In this document: positions 17,191 to 27,060 of the stretch, piece by piece
Layout of the letters: each line of letters opens with the position of its first letter
Position numbering within the stretch: the first letter of the stretch is position 1
Origin: Thermodesulfobacteriota bacterium
GTDB lineage: Bacteria; Desulfobacterota; GWC2-55-46
Reading direction: 5' to 3'
NCBI GenBank assembly: GCA_030583865.1
Contig: CP129479.1
Span: 1,946,819-2,010,818, forward strand
Length of the DNA stretch: 64,000 bases
Notes under the pieces: model-generated
What the model saw: only the letters and a program-made list of their open reading frames with translations
What the model was told of the DNA's origin: nothing
Databases searched by the model: none
Translations under genes and position numbers: made by a program

Positions 17191-17219
17191 AAAAAAGGCC
17201 CGCTAAGCGGGCCTTTTTT
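17191..17219 (-). terminator. Terminator downstream of apgM
   Basis: A 13-base-pair stem AAAAAAGGCCCGC/GCGGGCCTTTTTT has a three-base loop. Its A and T runs make it a bidirectional intrinsic terminator. On the minus strand it follows the apgM stop by about 20 bases and insulates mtgA. Confidence 0.85.
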
Positions 17220-17240
17220 ATGGATTATACCTGCCTATTT

Positions 17241-18455
17241 TCAGGAGAGCGCCTTTTTCTCGGCCCTTCCGTAGAAGTCCCGGGCGAGCGCTCCGCATTC
17301 CTCTATTACGAGGCCGGTTGCCGCCGCGTTCTTTTCCGAGAACTTCACGGGGCTTCCCTCGTCGCCGTCCCTGAAAAGGACGAACGGGACCGGGTCCGAG
17401 GTGTGGGTCTTGAGCGCTATGGGCGTCGGATGGTCAGGGAGGACCATGACCGCGAACGGGCCCAGGCGGCGCGCGCCCTCCAGCACGGGCCCGACTATCC
17501 TCAAGTCGAAGTCCTCTATGGCCTGGAGCTTGTGCCCGAGGTTCCCGTTGTGGCCCGCCTCGTCAGGCGCCTCTATATGCACGCAGATGAGGTCCCTCGT
17601 CTCAAGCGCCTTCAAGGCCGCTTCGGCCTTGCCCTTGTAGTTCGTGTCGATATAGCCTGTTGCGCCCTCAACCTTTATCACGTCGAGCCCGGCGTATATG
17701 CCTATGCCCTTCATCAGGTCCACTGCCGATATTATCGCGCCGTTCACGCCGAACCTCTCCTTCAACGTGGGCATGGCAGGGGCGCTCCCCTGCCCCCAGA
17801 GCCAGATCGAGGTCGCGGGCTTCTTTCCTTCCGCGGTCCTTCTGGCGTTTACCGGATGGTCCCTGAGCACATCCTGCGATAGCCTCATCAGGTTGATAAG
17901 CTTATCGGCCCCTTCGCCTTTCGGGAGATGGGGCCCTGTCGCCTTGTCGGATATGTCGTGCGGGGGCACTGTCTTTAATTCCTTCGAGCCGTTGCCCCAG
18001 ACCATGAGGTGCCTGTAGCCGGTGCCGGGATAGAACCTCACGCCCTCGCGCGAAAGGGCCCTGTCGAGGTCGAGGACCATCTCCCTCGCCTCCTCAGTGG
18101 AGATGTGCCCGGCGCTGTAGTCGCCCATGACCGTAGAGCCGTCCTTCTCGATGAGGGTCACGAGGTTGCACCTGAAAGCGATGTCGGAGGGGCCGAGCTT
18201 CACGCCTATGGAGGCCGCCTCAAGCGGCGCCCTGCCCGAATAGTATTTTGCCGGGCTGTAGCCGAGTACGCTCAGGTTCGCGACGTCGCTCCCGGGCGAA
18301 AAGCCGTCGGGGACCGTCCTGAAGAGGCCGAACCTCCCCGCGCCGGCGAGCCTGTCCATGTTCGGGGTGTCAGCGGCCTCGAGCGGCGTCTTTCCGCCGA
18401 GGCTTTCGATCGGTGCGTCGGCCATGCCGTCGCCTATGAGGATTATGTATTTCAT
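17241..18455 (-). CDS. apgM: ApgM-type phosphoglycerate mutase homologue, probable homoserine kinase
   Basis: A 404-residue alkaline-phosphatase-superfamily protein. Metal and phosphoserine sites are visible: LIGDGMAD at the N-terminus, SPGSDVANLSVLGY with the nucleophilic serine (about residue 56), HIEAPDEAGHNG near 293 and LPDHPTPI near 338. Archaeal members are 2,3-bisphosphoglycerate-independent mutases. Those next to hom and thrC in bacteria lacking thrB have been proposed to be homoserine kinases (TIGR02535). It sits downstream of alaC-hom-thrC, and a conventional gpmI is present at 55468-57000, so the kinase role is favoured here. A family 1 repeat lies just upstream and supplies its purine-rich leader. 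Confidence 0.85.
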   Translation of the reverse strand: MKYIILIGDGMADAPIESLGGKTPLEAADTPNMDRLAGAGRFGLFRTVPDGFSPGSDVANLSVLGYSPAKYYSGRAPLEAASIGVKLGPSDIAFRCNLVTLIEKDGSTVMGDYSAGHISTEEAREMVLDLDRALSREGVRFYPGTGYRHLMVWGNGSKELKTVPPHDISDKATGPHLPKGEGADKLINLMRLSQDVLRDHPVNARRTAEGKKPATSIWLWGQGSAPAMPTLKERFGVNGAIISAVDLMKGIGIYAGLDVIKVEGATGYIDTNYKGKAEAALKALETRDLICVHIEAPDEAGHNGNLGHKLQAIEDFDLRIVGPVLEGARRLGPFAVMVLPDHPTPIALKTHTSDPVPFVLFRDGDEGSPVKFSEKNAAATGLVIEECGALARDFYGRAEKKALS

Positions 18456-18463
18456 TCAGTCAA

Positions 18464-18594
18464 CAACCTCTAAAAATTGGAGATTTTCCCGGAATCAAGG
18501 AAGGCCGGGAATTAAAAGCGGAGCATATATGATAAGTATATGAGCATTTTTATTGCCGGGCTGACACAGAGTCCGGGGAAAGATCAATTTTTAG
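18464..18594. repeat. Family 1 palindromic repeat, long form
   Basis: Same nested palindrome as 13561-13695: outer CAACCTCTAAAAATTGGAG... and ...GATCAATTTTTAG, inner GCCGGGAATTAAAAGCGGAG and its mirror. It fills the thrC-apgM gap, seven bases after the thrC stop and eight before the apgM start. Its minus-strand end TAGAGG is the only Shine-Dalgarno-like sequence near apgM. Confidence 0.85.
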
Positions 18595-18601
18595 TCCTCT
18601 T

Positions 18602-19672
18602 TCAGAATCCCATCGCCTTCAGTATCTTCGCCGTCTCGGCGGCAACCTTCAAGGGCTTCTCCGAGGACTTTAGCGCTATGTCCGGGTCTTTCAGGCCGTG
18701 GCCCGTGAGCGTGCAGACGACCGTGTCGCCGTCATTGAGGACGCCTTCCTTCTTGAGCTTCAGCGCCCCCGCGAGGCTCGCCGCGGACGCGGGCTCGCAG
18801 AATATGCCCTCGCGCGAGGCGAGGAGCTTGTATGCATCGAGTATCTCGGCGTCGCTTACCGCCTCTATCACCCCGCCGCTCTCGTCCCTGGCCTTGAGGG
18901 CCGAGTCCCAGCTCGCCGGGTTCCCTATCTTTATCGCCGTCGCGATGGTCTCTGGCTTCTCGACCGGGCGGCCCAGCACTATGGGGGACGCGCCCTCGGC
19001 CTGGAAGCCCATCATCTTCGGAAGGTTCGATATTATGCCCTCGTTATGGTACTGCTTGTAGCCTTTCCAGTAGGCCGTGATGTTGCCGGCGTTCCCGACC
19101 GGGAGGAAGTGGTATGTGGGCGCGTATCCCAGGTGCTCGCATACCTCGAAGGCGCCGGTCTTCTGCCCCTCTATCCTGAAGGGGTTTATCGAGTTTACCA
19201 TCTTTACGGGGTAGCCCCCGGTTATCTCCTTCACTATCTCCAGCGCGTCATCGAAGCTCCCCTTTATCTGGAGGACGAGCGCCCCGTGCATGATGGCCTG
19301 CGAGAGTTTCCCCATTGCTATCGACCCGTCCGGCACGAGGACGAACGCCTTCATCCCGGCCTTCGAGGCGTACGCGGCCGCCGAGGCAGAGGTGTTTCCG
19401 GTCGAGGCGCAGATTATGGCCTCGGCCCCCTCCTCCCTGGCCTTGGATACAGCCATCGTCATGCCGCGGTCCTTGAACGAGCCCGTGGGGTTCAAGCCCT
19501 CGCACTTAAGTAGGAGCCTCAGGTCTCCGAACACATCCTTCAGGTTCACGCTCTCGACAAGAGGTGTATTCCCCTCAAGGAGCGTAGTTATCGAGCCGTC
19601 GCCGACCTCCGGAAGGAAGTCCCTGAACTCCCTTATAATGCCGCCCCAAAGGCCTTTCCTAGTTAGCTGCAC
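18602..19672 (-). CDS. thrC: Threonine synthase
   Basis: A 356-residue PLP enzyme converting O-phosphohomoserine to threonine. The PLP lysine is in NPTGSFKDRGM (about residue 67) and a glycine-rich phosphate loop VGNAGNITAYWKG lies near 192. The start is GTG 19672, seven bases after GAGGAG and overlapping the end of hom by 14 bases, so the two are translationally coupled. It is the short-form enzyme without the long N-terminal extension of yeast-like forms. Confidence 0.93.
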   Translation of the reverse strand: MQLTRKGLWGGIIREFRDFLPEVGDGSITTLLEGNTPLVESVNLKDVFGDLRLLLKCEGLNPTGSFKDRGMTMAVSKAREEGAEAIICASTGNTSASAAAYASKAGMKAFVLVPDGSIAMGKLSQAIMHGALVLQIKGSFDDALEIVKEITGGYPVKMVNSINPFRIEGQKTGAFEVCEHLGYAPTYHFLPVGNAGNITAYWKGYKQYHNEGIISNLPKMMGFQAEGASPIVLGRPVEKPETIATAIKIGNPASWDSALKARDESGGVIEAVSDAEILDAYKLLASREGIFCEPASAASLAGALKLKKEGVLNDGDTVVCTLTGHGLKDPDIALKSSEKPLKVAAETAKILKAMGF

Positions 19673-21029
19673 CCAGGTTCTCCTCTATCCTTATATAGAC
19701 TATCTTGTCGTGTATTATGTCCATCTTGGATACTTCCGCGACCGCTGCCCGCAGCTCCCTCTCAAGGGCGTTATGCGTAAGCACCACGAGCGGGACCGCG
19801 CCGCCGACCTTCCTGTCCCTCTGTATTACCGAAGATATGCTTATGTTGTGGCTTCCGAGCACGCCGGATATCTTCGAGAGGACCCCGGGCTTGTCCATCG
19901 CCAGGAAGCGTATGTAATATGGCATCTCAACGGATTCCGTCTCGCGTAAAGCGACGGGCCTCGCCTCCTCTTCCGGACACGAAAGCGGAGGGACTCGCCG
20001 GACCGCTCCGGTAGAGATGTTCCTCGCAATGTCCATGAGGTCCGAAACGACCGCGCTCGCCGTGGGCATCATGCCTGCGCCCATGCCGTAGAGGAGGACC
20101 GAGCCAACGGCGTTACCCTTGAGATATATGCCGTTATAGGCGCCGTCGATGGTCGCGAGCGGGTGCTGGGCCGGTATCATCGTGGGGTGCACCCTGGCCT
20201 CTACCTTCCCGTCGACCGATTTAGTTATGGCCAGGAGCTTTATCCTGTAGCCGAACTCCTTTGCGAACTTTATATCGAGCTGGCTTATGCTCGATATGCC
20301 CTCCGTATAGATGTCCTCGAGCCTTATGTGCGTGCCGTACGCGAGGTTTATGAGTATGGCGAGCTTGTGGGCCGTATCTATGCCTTCGACGTCATAGGTG
20401 GGGTCGGCCTCGGCATAGCCCTTCTCCTGCGCCCTCCTCAAGACGTCCTCGAACTTGCCGCCCTCGTTCGTCATCTTGGAAAGGATGTAATTGGCCGTAC
20501 CGTTTATTATGCCGTAGATGGACTCTATCCTGTTCGCGGCGAGCCCTTCGCGCAGAGCCTTTATAACCGGGATGCCGCCCCCGACGCTCGCCTCGAAGCC
20601 GATATCGACCCCCTTCCCGGCGGCCTTGCCGAATATCTCTTTGCCGTGGGTCGAAAGGAGGGCCTTATTGGCGGTCACGACGTGCTTTCCGCGCTCGAAG
20701 GCTTCCAGTATGAATTCCTTTGCGACCCCGGTGCCGCCGACGAGCTCTATGACGATTGAGATGTCAGGGTCGTTTATTATGTCCCTTGCGTCGGCGGTAA
20801 GTACACCGTCGGCGAGCCTGACGCCCCTGTCCCTCGCAAGGTCCCTGTCGGCCACCCGCTTAAGGACGAGCTCGCAGCCGAGCTTCGCCGCTATTATGTC
20901 GGCGTTCTCCTTCAATACCCTGACGACGCCCGTGCCGACGGTGCCGAAGCCTATGAGCCCGACGTTTATGCTTTTGGCCCTCGCCCCGTGCGCTCCGGAA
21001 AGGCTCTCTATCGACGCGGTCTTCGTCAT
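19659..21029 (-). CDS. hom: Homoserine dehydrogenase
   Basis: A 456-residue NAD(P)-dependent enzyme reducing aspartate semialdehyde to homoserine. Domains in order: a nucleotide-binding loop [11 protein letters not shown] near residue 24, the catalytic region with [13 protein letters not shown] and [11 protein letters not shown] near 170-195, and a C-terminal ACT domain (about 380-456) likely sensing threonine. ATG 21029 forms an ATGA overlap with the aminotransferase stop. Pathway neighbours are thrC and apgM. Confidence 0.94.
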   Translation of the reverse strand: MTKTASIESLSGAHGARAKSINVGLIGFGTVGTGVVRVLKENADIIAAKLGCELVLKRVADRDLARDRGVRLADGVLTADARDIINDPDISIVIELVGGTGVAKEFILEAFERGKHVVTANKALLSTHGKEIFGKAAGKGVDIGFEASVGGGIPVIKALREGLAANRIESIYGIINGTANYILSKMTNEGGKFEDVLRRAQEKGYAEADPTYDVEGIDTAHKLAILINLAYGTHIRLEDIYTEGISSISQLDIKFAKEFGYRIKLLAITKSVDGKVEARVHPTMIPAQHPLATIDGAYNGIYLKGNAVGSVLLYGMGAGMMPTASAVVSDLMDIARNISTGAVRRVPPLSCPEEEARPVALRETESVEMPYYIRFLAMDKPGVLSKISGVLGSHNISISSVIQRDRKVGGAVPLVVLTHNALERELRAAVAEVSKMDIIHDKIVYIRIEENLGAAN

Positions 21030-22216
21030 ACGGCCTCTTTTGCCGAGCCATCCAGGGCCTTCTTTATGCACTTGGCCGCCTGGCGTATCCTGTGCTCGTT
21101 CTCGACGAGCGCGAGCCTGACGTAATCGTCGCCGTACTCGCCGAAGCCCACCCCGGGCGATACGGCCACCTTGGCCTTCTTAAGTAGGAACTTCGAGAAC
21201 TCGAGCGACTTCATGGAGCTGAACGGCTCGGGTATCTTCGCCCAGACGAACATGCTGGCCTTGGGCTTCTCTATCTCCCAGCCGGCCTTTCCGAAGCTCT
21301 CTACGAGGGCGTTCCTCCTCGATTCGTACGTGCCGCACATCTCGGTCACGCAGTCCTGGGGGCCGTTGAGGGCTATTATCCCGGCTATCTGTATGGGCTG
21401 GAACATGCCGTAGTCCAGGTAGCTCTTGATCCTCGTAAGCGCCCCCACGAGCTTTCTGTTGCCGACCGCAAAGCCCACCCTCCATCCGGGCATGTTGTAG
21501 CTCTTGGAGAGGGTAAAGAACTCCACGCCCACGTCCTTGGCCCCCGGCACCTCTAAAAAGCTCGGTGCCTTGTAGCCGTCGAAGACTATGTCGGCGTAGG
21601 CCAGGTCGTGAACCACCATGAGGTCGTTCTCCTTTGCGAAGTCCACGACCTTTACGAAGAACTCCCTTTCGACCACAAGGGTTGTCGGGTTGTGCGGGTA
21701 GTTTATTATGAGCATCTTCGGCTTGGGCCAGGTCTGCTTCACTGCCTTCTGGAGCTCGTCGAAAAAGTCCACTCCGGGGAGGAGAGGTATGCTCCTCAAG
21801 TCACCGCCCGCGATGACGACAGAATAGGCGTGTATGGGATATGTCGGGTTCGGGACGAAGACGACGTCTCCGGGGCCTATGACCGCGAGCGCAAGGTGGG
21901 CTATGCCCTCCTTGGAGCCGATGGTGGCGACCGCTTCTGTCTCAGGGTCTATCTCGACGTTATAGCGCCTCTTGTACCAGTCGGCTATGGCGAGCCGGAG
22001 CTTATATATGCCCCTCGAAGCCGAATACCTGTGGTTCCTCGGGTTGTGGGCCGCCTCTATGAGCTTGTCGACTATGTGCCTGGGCGTGGGCTGGTCGGGG
22101 TTGCCCATCCCGAAGTCTATTATGTCCTCGCCTCTCTTCCGGGCCTCTACCTTGAGCTCCGTCACAATGTTGAACACATACGGCGGAAGCCTTTTTATCC
22201 TGTGAAACTCATCCAT
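21026..22216 (-). CDS. alaC: Class I/II aminotransferase, AlaC-like
   Basis: A 396-residue PLP aminotransferase. [11 protein letters not shown] near residue 36 and [13 protein letters not shown] near 236, with the PLP lysine in SKS, match alanine/aspartate-type transaminases of the AlaC group. Its position directly before hom suggests a role in aspartate-family or alanine synthesis. It is first of the alaC-hom-thrC(-apgM) run and overlaps hom by ATGA. Substrate choice (alanine, aspartate or LL-diaminopimelate) cannot be settled from sequence. Confidence 0.85.
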   Translation of the reverse strand: MDEFHRIKRLPPYVFNIVTELKVEARKRGEDIIDFGMGNPDQPTPRHIVDKLIEAAHNPRNHRYSASRGIYKLRLAIADWYKRRYNVEIDPETEAVATIGSKEGIAHLALAVIGPGDVVFVPNPTYPIHAYSVVIAGGDLRSIPLLPGVDFFDELQKAVKQTWPKPKMLIINYPHNPTTLVVEREFFVKVVDFAKENDLMVVHDLAYADIVFDGYKAPSFLEVPGAKDVGVEFFTLSKSYNMPGWRVGFAVGNRKLVGALTRIKSYLDYGMFQPIQIAGIIALNGPQDCVTEMCGTYESRRNALVESFGKAGWEIEKPKASMFVWAKIPEPFSSMKSLEFSKFLLKKAKVAVSPGVGFGEYGDDYVRLALVENEHRIRQAAKCIKKALDGSAKEAV

Positions 22217-22240
22217 CTACGGCGCACCTTTCAGTTCATG

Positions 22241-22370
22241 CACTTCTAAAACTTAGTTTTTTTCCGCAATCAAGAAGGGCCGGGAATAAAAGCGGAGCAT
22301 AATATATGAAACAAATGTGAGCTTTTATATTTCCGGCCCGACGCAGAGTCCGGGGAAAATATCAATTTTA
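22241..22370. repeat. Family 1 palindromic repeat, long form
   Basis: Nested palindrome with inner GGCCGGGAATAAAAGCGGAG and its mirror, and outer arm GTCCGGGGAAAATATCAATTTTA. Its right end contains the lipA stop codon (TTA at 22368-22370 on the plus strand). It lies between alaC and lipA. Confidence 0.82.
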
Positions 22371-23222
22371 GCCGCCCATTTCTCCGAGAAGCCTCTCAGC
22401 ATTATAAGAGCTTCTTACGAACGGCCCGGAATAGACGTGCCTTATCCCTATGCTCTTTCCGAAATCCTCGTATTCCTTGAACTTTTCTGGATCGACATAT
22501 TCCTCGACCTCGAGGCTTTTTCTGGTCGGGCGGAGGTACTGCCCTATGGTGACCGCGTCGCATCCGGCGGACTTCAAGTCCTTTAAGAGGGCCATCACCT
22601 CTTCCGTGGTCTCGCCCAGGCCGACCATGATGCCGGATTTCACCACTATTCCCGGGCGCTTCGCCTCCCGGAGCACATTAAGCGACCGTTCATACCCGGC
22701 CCCGGGCCTTACCTTGGGATAAAGCGACGGGACGGTCTCGAGGTTGTGGTTGAAGATGTCCGGGCGGGCTTCGAGGACCGTACCAAGCGCCTCCGTGTCC
22801 CCCTTGAAATCAGGGGTCAGGACCTCCACTAAAATGCCGGAAATGTTATCCTTAACGGCCTTTATTGTCAAGGCAAATTGCCCCGCTCCGCCATCGGAGA
22901 GGTCGTCCCTTGTGACGGACGTGATCACCACGTGCCTCAAGCCGAGCTCCCTTGAGGCAAGGGCGATATTGGCCGGCTCGTCGGGGTCTGCCTGAAGTGG
23001 CCTTGCCCCCTTATCGACCGAGCAGAAGCCGCAGCGCCTGGTGCAGACGTCCCCCAGTATCATGAAGGTGGCCGTTGGTTTCGTGAAGCATTCCCCGATG
23101 TTCGGGCACCTTGCCGATTCGCAGACCGTGTGGAGGTTCCTTTTACGCAAGATGGATTTGACCTCGTGCAGGCGCGTAAGCGGACCTATCGATTTCTTCG
23201 TCCAGGGCGGAAGGCGCTTCAT
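22368..23222 (-). CDS. lipA: Lipoyl synthase
   Basis: A 284-residue radical SAM enzyme inserting sulfur into octanoyl groups of lipoyl domains. Both clusters are visible: the auxiliary-cluster motif CESARCPNIGEC near residue 34, the radical SAM CTRRCGFC near 61 and the terminal RSSYNAE serine ligand. Length is normal for the family. No lipB, lplA or lipoyl-domain gene is nearby. The stop codon lies inside a family 1 repeat. Confidence 0.96.
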   Translation of the reverse strand: MKRLPPWTKKSIGPLTRLHEVKSILRKRNLHTVCESARCPNIGECFTKPTATFMILGDVCTRRCGFCSVDKGARPLQADPDEPANIALASRELGLRHVVITSVTRDDLSDGGAGQFALTIKAVKDNISGILVEVLTPDFKGDTEALGTVLEARPDIFNHNLETVPSLYPKVRPGAGYERSLNVLREAKRPGIVVKSGIMVGLGETTEEVMALLKDLKSAGCDAVTIGQYLRPTRKSLEVEEYVDPEKFKEYEDFGKSIGIRHVYSGPFVRSSYNAERLLGEMGG

Positions 23223-23464
23223 GCATGTAGGATAACATGACGGCCCCTCTTCCGCAATGAGGAACCCCCCTCCGGGGGCCGATGGAGAGCGCGCGGAATC
23301 TTAATGCCGTGATTCAGACAAGGGATATAAACACTCGAATTCCGGATAGTTTGGGTTGAATTGACACACGGGAGGAAACAGGCGGTAGTCTGGCATTGGT
23401 CCTGGCTGGACAATCAGGCCCCCTGGATTCAGTAAAGCGGGCTGTGCAGGCCGCCCTGTTGCCG

Positions 23465-23632
23465 CTACTTCCCGGCCTTCAGCCTTGCCTGGCGCTCCCG
23501 CTCCTTCTTAAGTGAGCAATCGGGGCAGGCATATCTTTTTTCGTGCTTGACCGTGAGCCTGTCATAGTCCTGGTCAAGGGCCACCCTGGCGACATTATCC
23601 GATTCCCTGCCGCAGAAATCACACTTTAACAT
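23465..23632 (-). CDS. Small zinc-ribbon protein (55 aa)
   Basis: The protein begins MLKCDFCGRES and has a second pair CPDC near residue 35, a four-cysteine zinc ribbon, followed by a basic KKERERQARLK tail. Its ATG overlaps the end of the DUF3343 gene by 14 bases, so the two are made together. No specific family was recognised; nucleic-acid binding is possible. Confidence 0.6.
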   Translation of the reverse strand: MLKCDFCGRESDNVARVALDQDYDRLTVKHEKRYACPDCSLKKERERQARLKAGK

Positions 23633-23882
23633 ACTCCTCACCTTCTTTCCTGTACACGTTCCTTGGCAAAAGCCCTCCTTTTTGAAGGGTCTGGTAAGCC
23701 TCGTCGAACAAGCCCCCGTCAACGGATATGACAAGCCCGCACGCCGAATCAAGGGCCTTTGGCACAGGGAGCAGCCTGAAAGGGATGGCCGCGCTCTTCA
23801 ATAGCTCCTCTGCCTTCAAGGCCCTGTGGGTCGAGCCGAAGCCCAGTATATACTCTATTTGCCGGAAATTATCAAATTTCAT
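23619..23882 (-). CDS. DUF3343 family protein
   Basis: An 87-residue protein matching the DUF3343 pattern: YILGFGSTHRALKAEELLK, then a PVPKALDSACGLVISV segment. The conserved cysteine in SACGL fits the proposed sulfur/selenium-carrier-like role of this family, which is not proven. The start MKFDNFRQIEY at 23882 is chosen; upstream codons run into a terminator hairpin. It precedes and overlaps the zinc-ribbon gene. Confidence 0.75.
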   Translation of the reverse strand: MKFDNFRQIEYILGFGSTHRALKAEELLKSAAIPFRLLPVPKALDSACGLVISVDGGLFDEAYQTLQKGGLLPRNVYRKEGEEYVKV

Positions 23883-23911
23883 GGCGCTACGCAAGAACGG
23901 GATTTTCAGGC

Positions 23912-23950
23912 CAAAAAAAACGCCCGCCGCATTCATGGAATGGGCGGGCG
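23912..23950 (-). terminator. Terminator downstream of glyA
   Basis: Stem CGCCCGCC/GGCGGGCG (23921-23950) is followed on the minus strand by eight T residues. It lies 28 bases beyond the glyA stop. Confidence 0.85.
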
Positions 23951-23977
23951 GTCCTGGTCATCACCATCGAGCTTTTT

Positions 23978-25234
23978 TCAGACCGAAGCCTTTTCCAACC
24001 TGTTCTTATAAAGCGGGAACCTCGAGCAGAGCTCCTTTACCTCTGCCTTTATGCCTTCGAGGGCGGCATCGTCGTTCCTCTTCTCAAGGGCCCTCTGGAT
24101 GAAGCCGGCTATGACCTTCATCTCCGGCTCCTTCATGCCCTTGGTGGTGGCCGCGGGCACGCCTATCCTTACGCCGCTCGTTACAAAGGGGCTCCTCGTC
24201 TCGAACGGGATGGTGTTCTTGTTGACGGTAATCCCGGCCTTGACGAGCGCCTCCTCGGCCTCCTTGCCGGTTATGTCCTGCTTCGTGAGGTCCACGAGCA
24301 TGAGGTGGTTGTCGGTCCCGCCGGATACGAGCGTAAAGCCCCTTGAGACGAGCTCGCCCGAGAGGACTTTGGCATTCGCGAGCACCTGCTTCTGGTAGGC
24401 CGTAAACGAGGGCTCCAGCGCCTCCTTGAAGGCCACGGCCTTGGCCGCTATTATGTGCATGAGCGGGCCGCCCTGGATCCCGGGGAATATCTGCTTATCC
24501 ACAGCCTTCGCGAACTCCTCCCTGCACATGATGACGCCGCTACGCGGGCCTCTGAGCGTCTTGTGCGTGGTGGTGGTGACGAACTCGGCGTGGGGCACCG
24601 GGCTCGGGTGGAGGCCTGTTGCCACGAGCCCTGCTATATGGGCTATGTCCACCATGACCTTCGCGCCGACCTCGTCAGCAACTTCCCTGAAGGCCTTGAA
24701 ATCTATTATCCTCGGATAGGCGCTCGCGCCTACCACGATAAGCTTGGGGTTGTTTTTCTTCGCGAGGTCCCGGACCTGGTCCATGTCGATCCTCTGGTCG
24801 CCCTGGCGGACGCCGTAGAAGACGACATTATAGAGCTGGCCCGAAAAGTTCACGGGGCTTCCGTGCGTAAGGTGCCCGCCGTGGGACAAATTCATGCCCA
24901 TGACGGTGTCGCCGGGCTTTACGGTAGCGAGGTAGACCGCCATGTTTGCCTGCGAGCCGGAATGGGGCTGCACGTTCACGTGGTCTGCGCCGAAGAGCTT
25001 CTTCGCCCTCTCTATCGCGAGCCTCTCGACTATGTCCACGAACTCGCAGCCGCCGTAATAGCGCTTGCCGGGGTAGCCTTCGGCGTACTTGTTGGTCATT
25101 ACGCTACCGGCAGCCTCCAAAACAGCCTCGCTTACAAAGTTCTCGGACGCGATGAGCTCGAGCTTAAGCTCCTGCCTTTCGGTCTCAAGCCGTATGGCGT
25201 CGTATACTTCGGGGTCGAATTCCTTAAGGGCCAT
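23978..25234 (-). CDS. glyA: Serine hydroxymethyltransferase
   Basis: A 418-residue PLP enzyme interconverting serine and glycine with tetrahydrofolate. The PLP lysine is in [15 protein letters not shown] near residue 230, and PHSGSQAN near 92 is also typical. Length is standard. It ends the fab-rpiB-glyA run with a terminator 28 bases downstream. A GGAGG ribosome site precedes ATG 25234. Confidence 0.97.
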   Translation of the reverse strand: MALKEFDPEVYDAIRLETERQELKLELIASENFVSEAVLEAAGSVMTNKYAEGYPGKRYYGGCEFVDIVERLAIERAKKLFGADHVNVQPHSGSQANMAVYLATVKPGDTVMGMNLSHGGHLTHGSPVNFSGQLYNVVFYGVRQGDQRIDMDQVRDLAKKNNPKLIVVGASAYPRIIDFKAFREVADEVGAKVMVDIAHIAGLVATGLHPSPVPHAEFVTTTTHKTLRGPRSGVIMCREEFAKAVDKQIFPGIQGGPLMHIIAAKAVAFKEALEPSFTAYQKQVLANAKVLSGELVSRGFTLVSGGTDNHLMLVDLTKQDITGKEAEEALVKAGITVNKNTIPFETRSPFVTSGVRIGVPAATTKGMKEPEMKVIAGFIQRALEKRNDDAALEGIKAEVKELCSRFPLYKNRLEKASV

Positions 25235-25267
25235 CTTCTTTACTGCCTCCCGTTTTAAAATAACACG

Positions 25268-25289
25268 GGCCGCGCTAAAAGGCGCGGCC
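25268..25289 (-). terminator. GC-rich hairpin between rpiB and glyA
   Basis: Stem GGCCGCGC/GCGCGGCC has a six-base loop. On the minus strand a T-rich stretch follows after six bases. It may cause partial termination or processing before glyA. Confidence 0.4.
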
Positions 25290-25294
25290 TCTAC

Positions 25295-25756
25295 TTACCT
25301 TCCGTTTTTCTTCTCGACTTCCCTGATCTTGTCGAGCCGCTTCTGGTGCCTTCCGCCCTCGAAGGCCGTCTCGAGCCAGGTCTTGAGCATCTCCCTGGCA
25401 AGCCCCTTCCCGGCTATCCTGCCGCCTATCACGAGTATATTTGCGTCGTTATGCTCCTTGGCCATGCGGGCGGTGTAGACGTCGTTCACAAGCGCGGCCC
25501 GGACATTGCTGAACTTGTTGGCGAGTATGCTCATCCCTATGCCCGTGCCGCAAACGAGCACCCCTTTGGGGACATCGCCTTTCGAGACCCTCTCCGCCAC
25601 AGGTATGCCGTAATCAGGGTAGTCGACGGACTTGTCGTCGTTAACGCCCATGTCCAGCACTTCCACTCCGAGGGAGGCCATGAACTCCTTAAGGTCTTCC
25701 TTGAGCTCTCTCCCGGCATGGTCGCTTGCTATGGCTATCCTTTCCATCTGATCCAT
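25295..25756 (-). CDS. rpiB: Ribose-5-phosphate isomerase B
   Basis: A 153-residue sugar-phosphate isomerase (ribose-5-P to ribulose-5-P). Signatures are IAIASDHAGRELK at the N-terminus and VCGTGIGMSILANK with the catalytic cysteine near 68. The start ATG 25756 follows AAAGAGG by six bases. It sits between fabF and glyA, a common order. Confidence 0.95.
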   Translation of the reverse strand: MDQMERIAIASDHAGRELKEDLKEFMASLGVEVLDMGVNDDKSVDYPDYGIPVAERVSKGDVPKGVLVCGTGIGMSILANKFSNVRAALVNDVYTARMAKEHNDANILVIGGRIAGKGLAREMLKTWLETAFEGGRHQKRLDKIREVEKKNGR

Positions 25757-25824
25757 CTGGCGCCTCTTTCCCGCTTAATCCTCATTCTAATATTATGCGC
25801 CTTTCAAGGACACGAGGCAAGGCC

Positions 25825-27060
25825 TTACTCGAACCTCTTGAAGGCGAGCACGCCGTTGGTGCCGCCGAAGCCGAAGGAGTTCGAGAGCGCCGCCTTTACC
25901 CTGGCCTCCCTTGCGGCGTTCGGCACGTAGTCGAGGTCGCATTCCGGGTCGGGCGTGGTGTAGTTTATGGTCGGGGGGAGCACCCCGTGGTGGAGCGAGA
26001 GCGCGGTGAATACGGCCTCTATGCCGCCGGCAGCCCCGAGGAGATGGCCTGTCATGCCCTTTGTCGAGCTTACGGCGAGCTTACTTGCGTGCCCGCCGAA
26101 AACGGTCTTTACCGCCATCGTCTCGTAGAGGTCGTTATAGTAGGTAGATGTGCCGTGGGCGTTTATGTAGCCGATGTCCTCGGGGTTGAGCCCCGCCGTC
26201 CTCAAGGCCATCTTCATGCACCTGGCAGCTCCTTCTCCGTTGGGCGCGGGCGTGGTCATGTGGTTGGCGTCGGCATTCAGTCCATACCCGGCTATCTCCG
26301 CGTATATCTTCGCGCCGCGTTTTTTGGCTGATTCCAGCTCTTCGAGGAAAAGGACCCCCGCGCCCTCGCCTATGACGAAGCCGTCCCTGTCCTTGTCAAA
26401 TGGCCTGCTCGCGGCCTTCGGGTCGTCGTTCCTCGTCGAGAGGGCCTTCATGGCGTTAAAGCCCGCCACACAGAGCGGGGTTATGGTGGACTCGGCCCCG
26501 CCAGCGACCATCACATCCGCCACGCCCGTCTGTATGAGCCTGGCTGCGTCCCCTATGGAATGGGTGCCGGTCGCGCAGGCCGTGACAGCGCAGCTATTGG
26601 GGCCCTTTGCGCCGAGCTTTATCGATACCTGCCCGGAGGCGAGGTTTATTATGACCATCGGGATGAAGAAAGGGGTTATCCGGTCCGGCCCCTTTTCCTT
26701 CAGGACGTCGAACCAGTGCTCGATGGCGGGGAGGCCGCCTATTCCGGCCCCGATATAGACCCCGGCCATCTCGGCGTTCTCGTCGGTTATCCTGTAACCG
26801 GAGTCCTCGTAGGCCATCTGGCTCGCGGCGACCGCGTACTGGATGAAGAGGTCCATCTTCTTGACCTCTTTCTTCTCTATGTACTGGAGCGGGTCGAAGT
26901 CAGGGACCTCGCCTGCTATCTTCACGGGGAAGCTCGAAGCGTCGAAACGGGTTATCTCCCTCACGCCGGAGCGGCCCTGGATAACGGCCTCCCAGTTCTT
27001 TTCGACTCCGGTCCCGAGCGGGCTCGTTATGCCGATGCCTGTTACTGCTACCCTTCTCAT
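25825..27060 (-). CDS. fabF: Beta-ketoacyl-ACP synthase II
   Basis: A 411-residue condensing enzyme elongating acyl chains. The catalytic triad is visible: cysteine in [12 protein letters not shown] (about 164), histidine in NAHGTST (about 301) and histidine in [14 protein letters not shown] (about 338). ATG 27060 starts the family-like [10 protein letters not shown] sequence; the in-frame upstream extension is unrelated. It is separated from acpP by a terminator-containing gap. Confidence 0.96.
   Translation of the reverse strand: MRRVAVTGIGITSPLGTGVEKNWEAVIQGRSGVREITRFDASSFPVKIAGEVPDFDPLQYIEKKEVKKMDLFIQYAVAASQMAYEDSGYRITDENAEMAGVYIGAGIGGLPAIEHWFDVLKEKGPDRITPFFIPMVIINLASGQVSIKLGAKGPNSCAVTACATGTHSIGDAARLIQTGVADVMVAGGAESTITPLCVAGFNAMKALSTRNDDPKAASRPFDKDRDGFVIGEGAGVLFLEELESAKKRGAKIYAEIAGYGLNADANHMTTPAPNGEGAARCMKMALRTAGLNPEDIGYINAHGTSTYYNDLYETMAVKTVFGGHASKLAVSSTKGMTGHLLGAAGGIEAVFTALSLHHGVLPPTINYTTPDPECDLDYVPNAAREARVKAALSNSFGFGGTNGVLAFKRFE

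Noticed and set aside
23223-23464. GC-rich hairpin in the lipA leader (near 23265-23280) as a regulatory RNA
   Set aside because: It is a single short stem without conserved flanks or a T-run, so no specific role can be supported.
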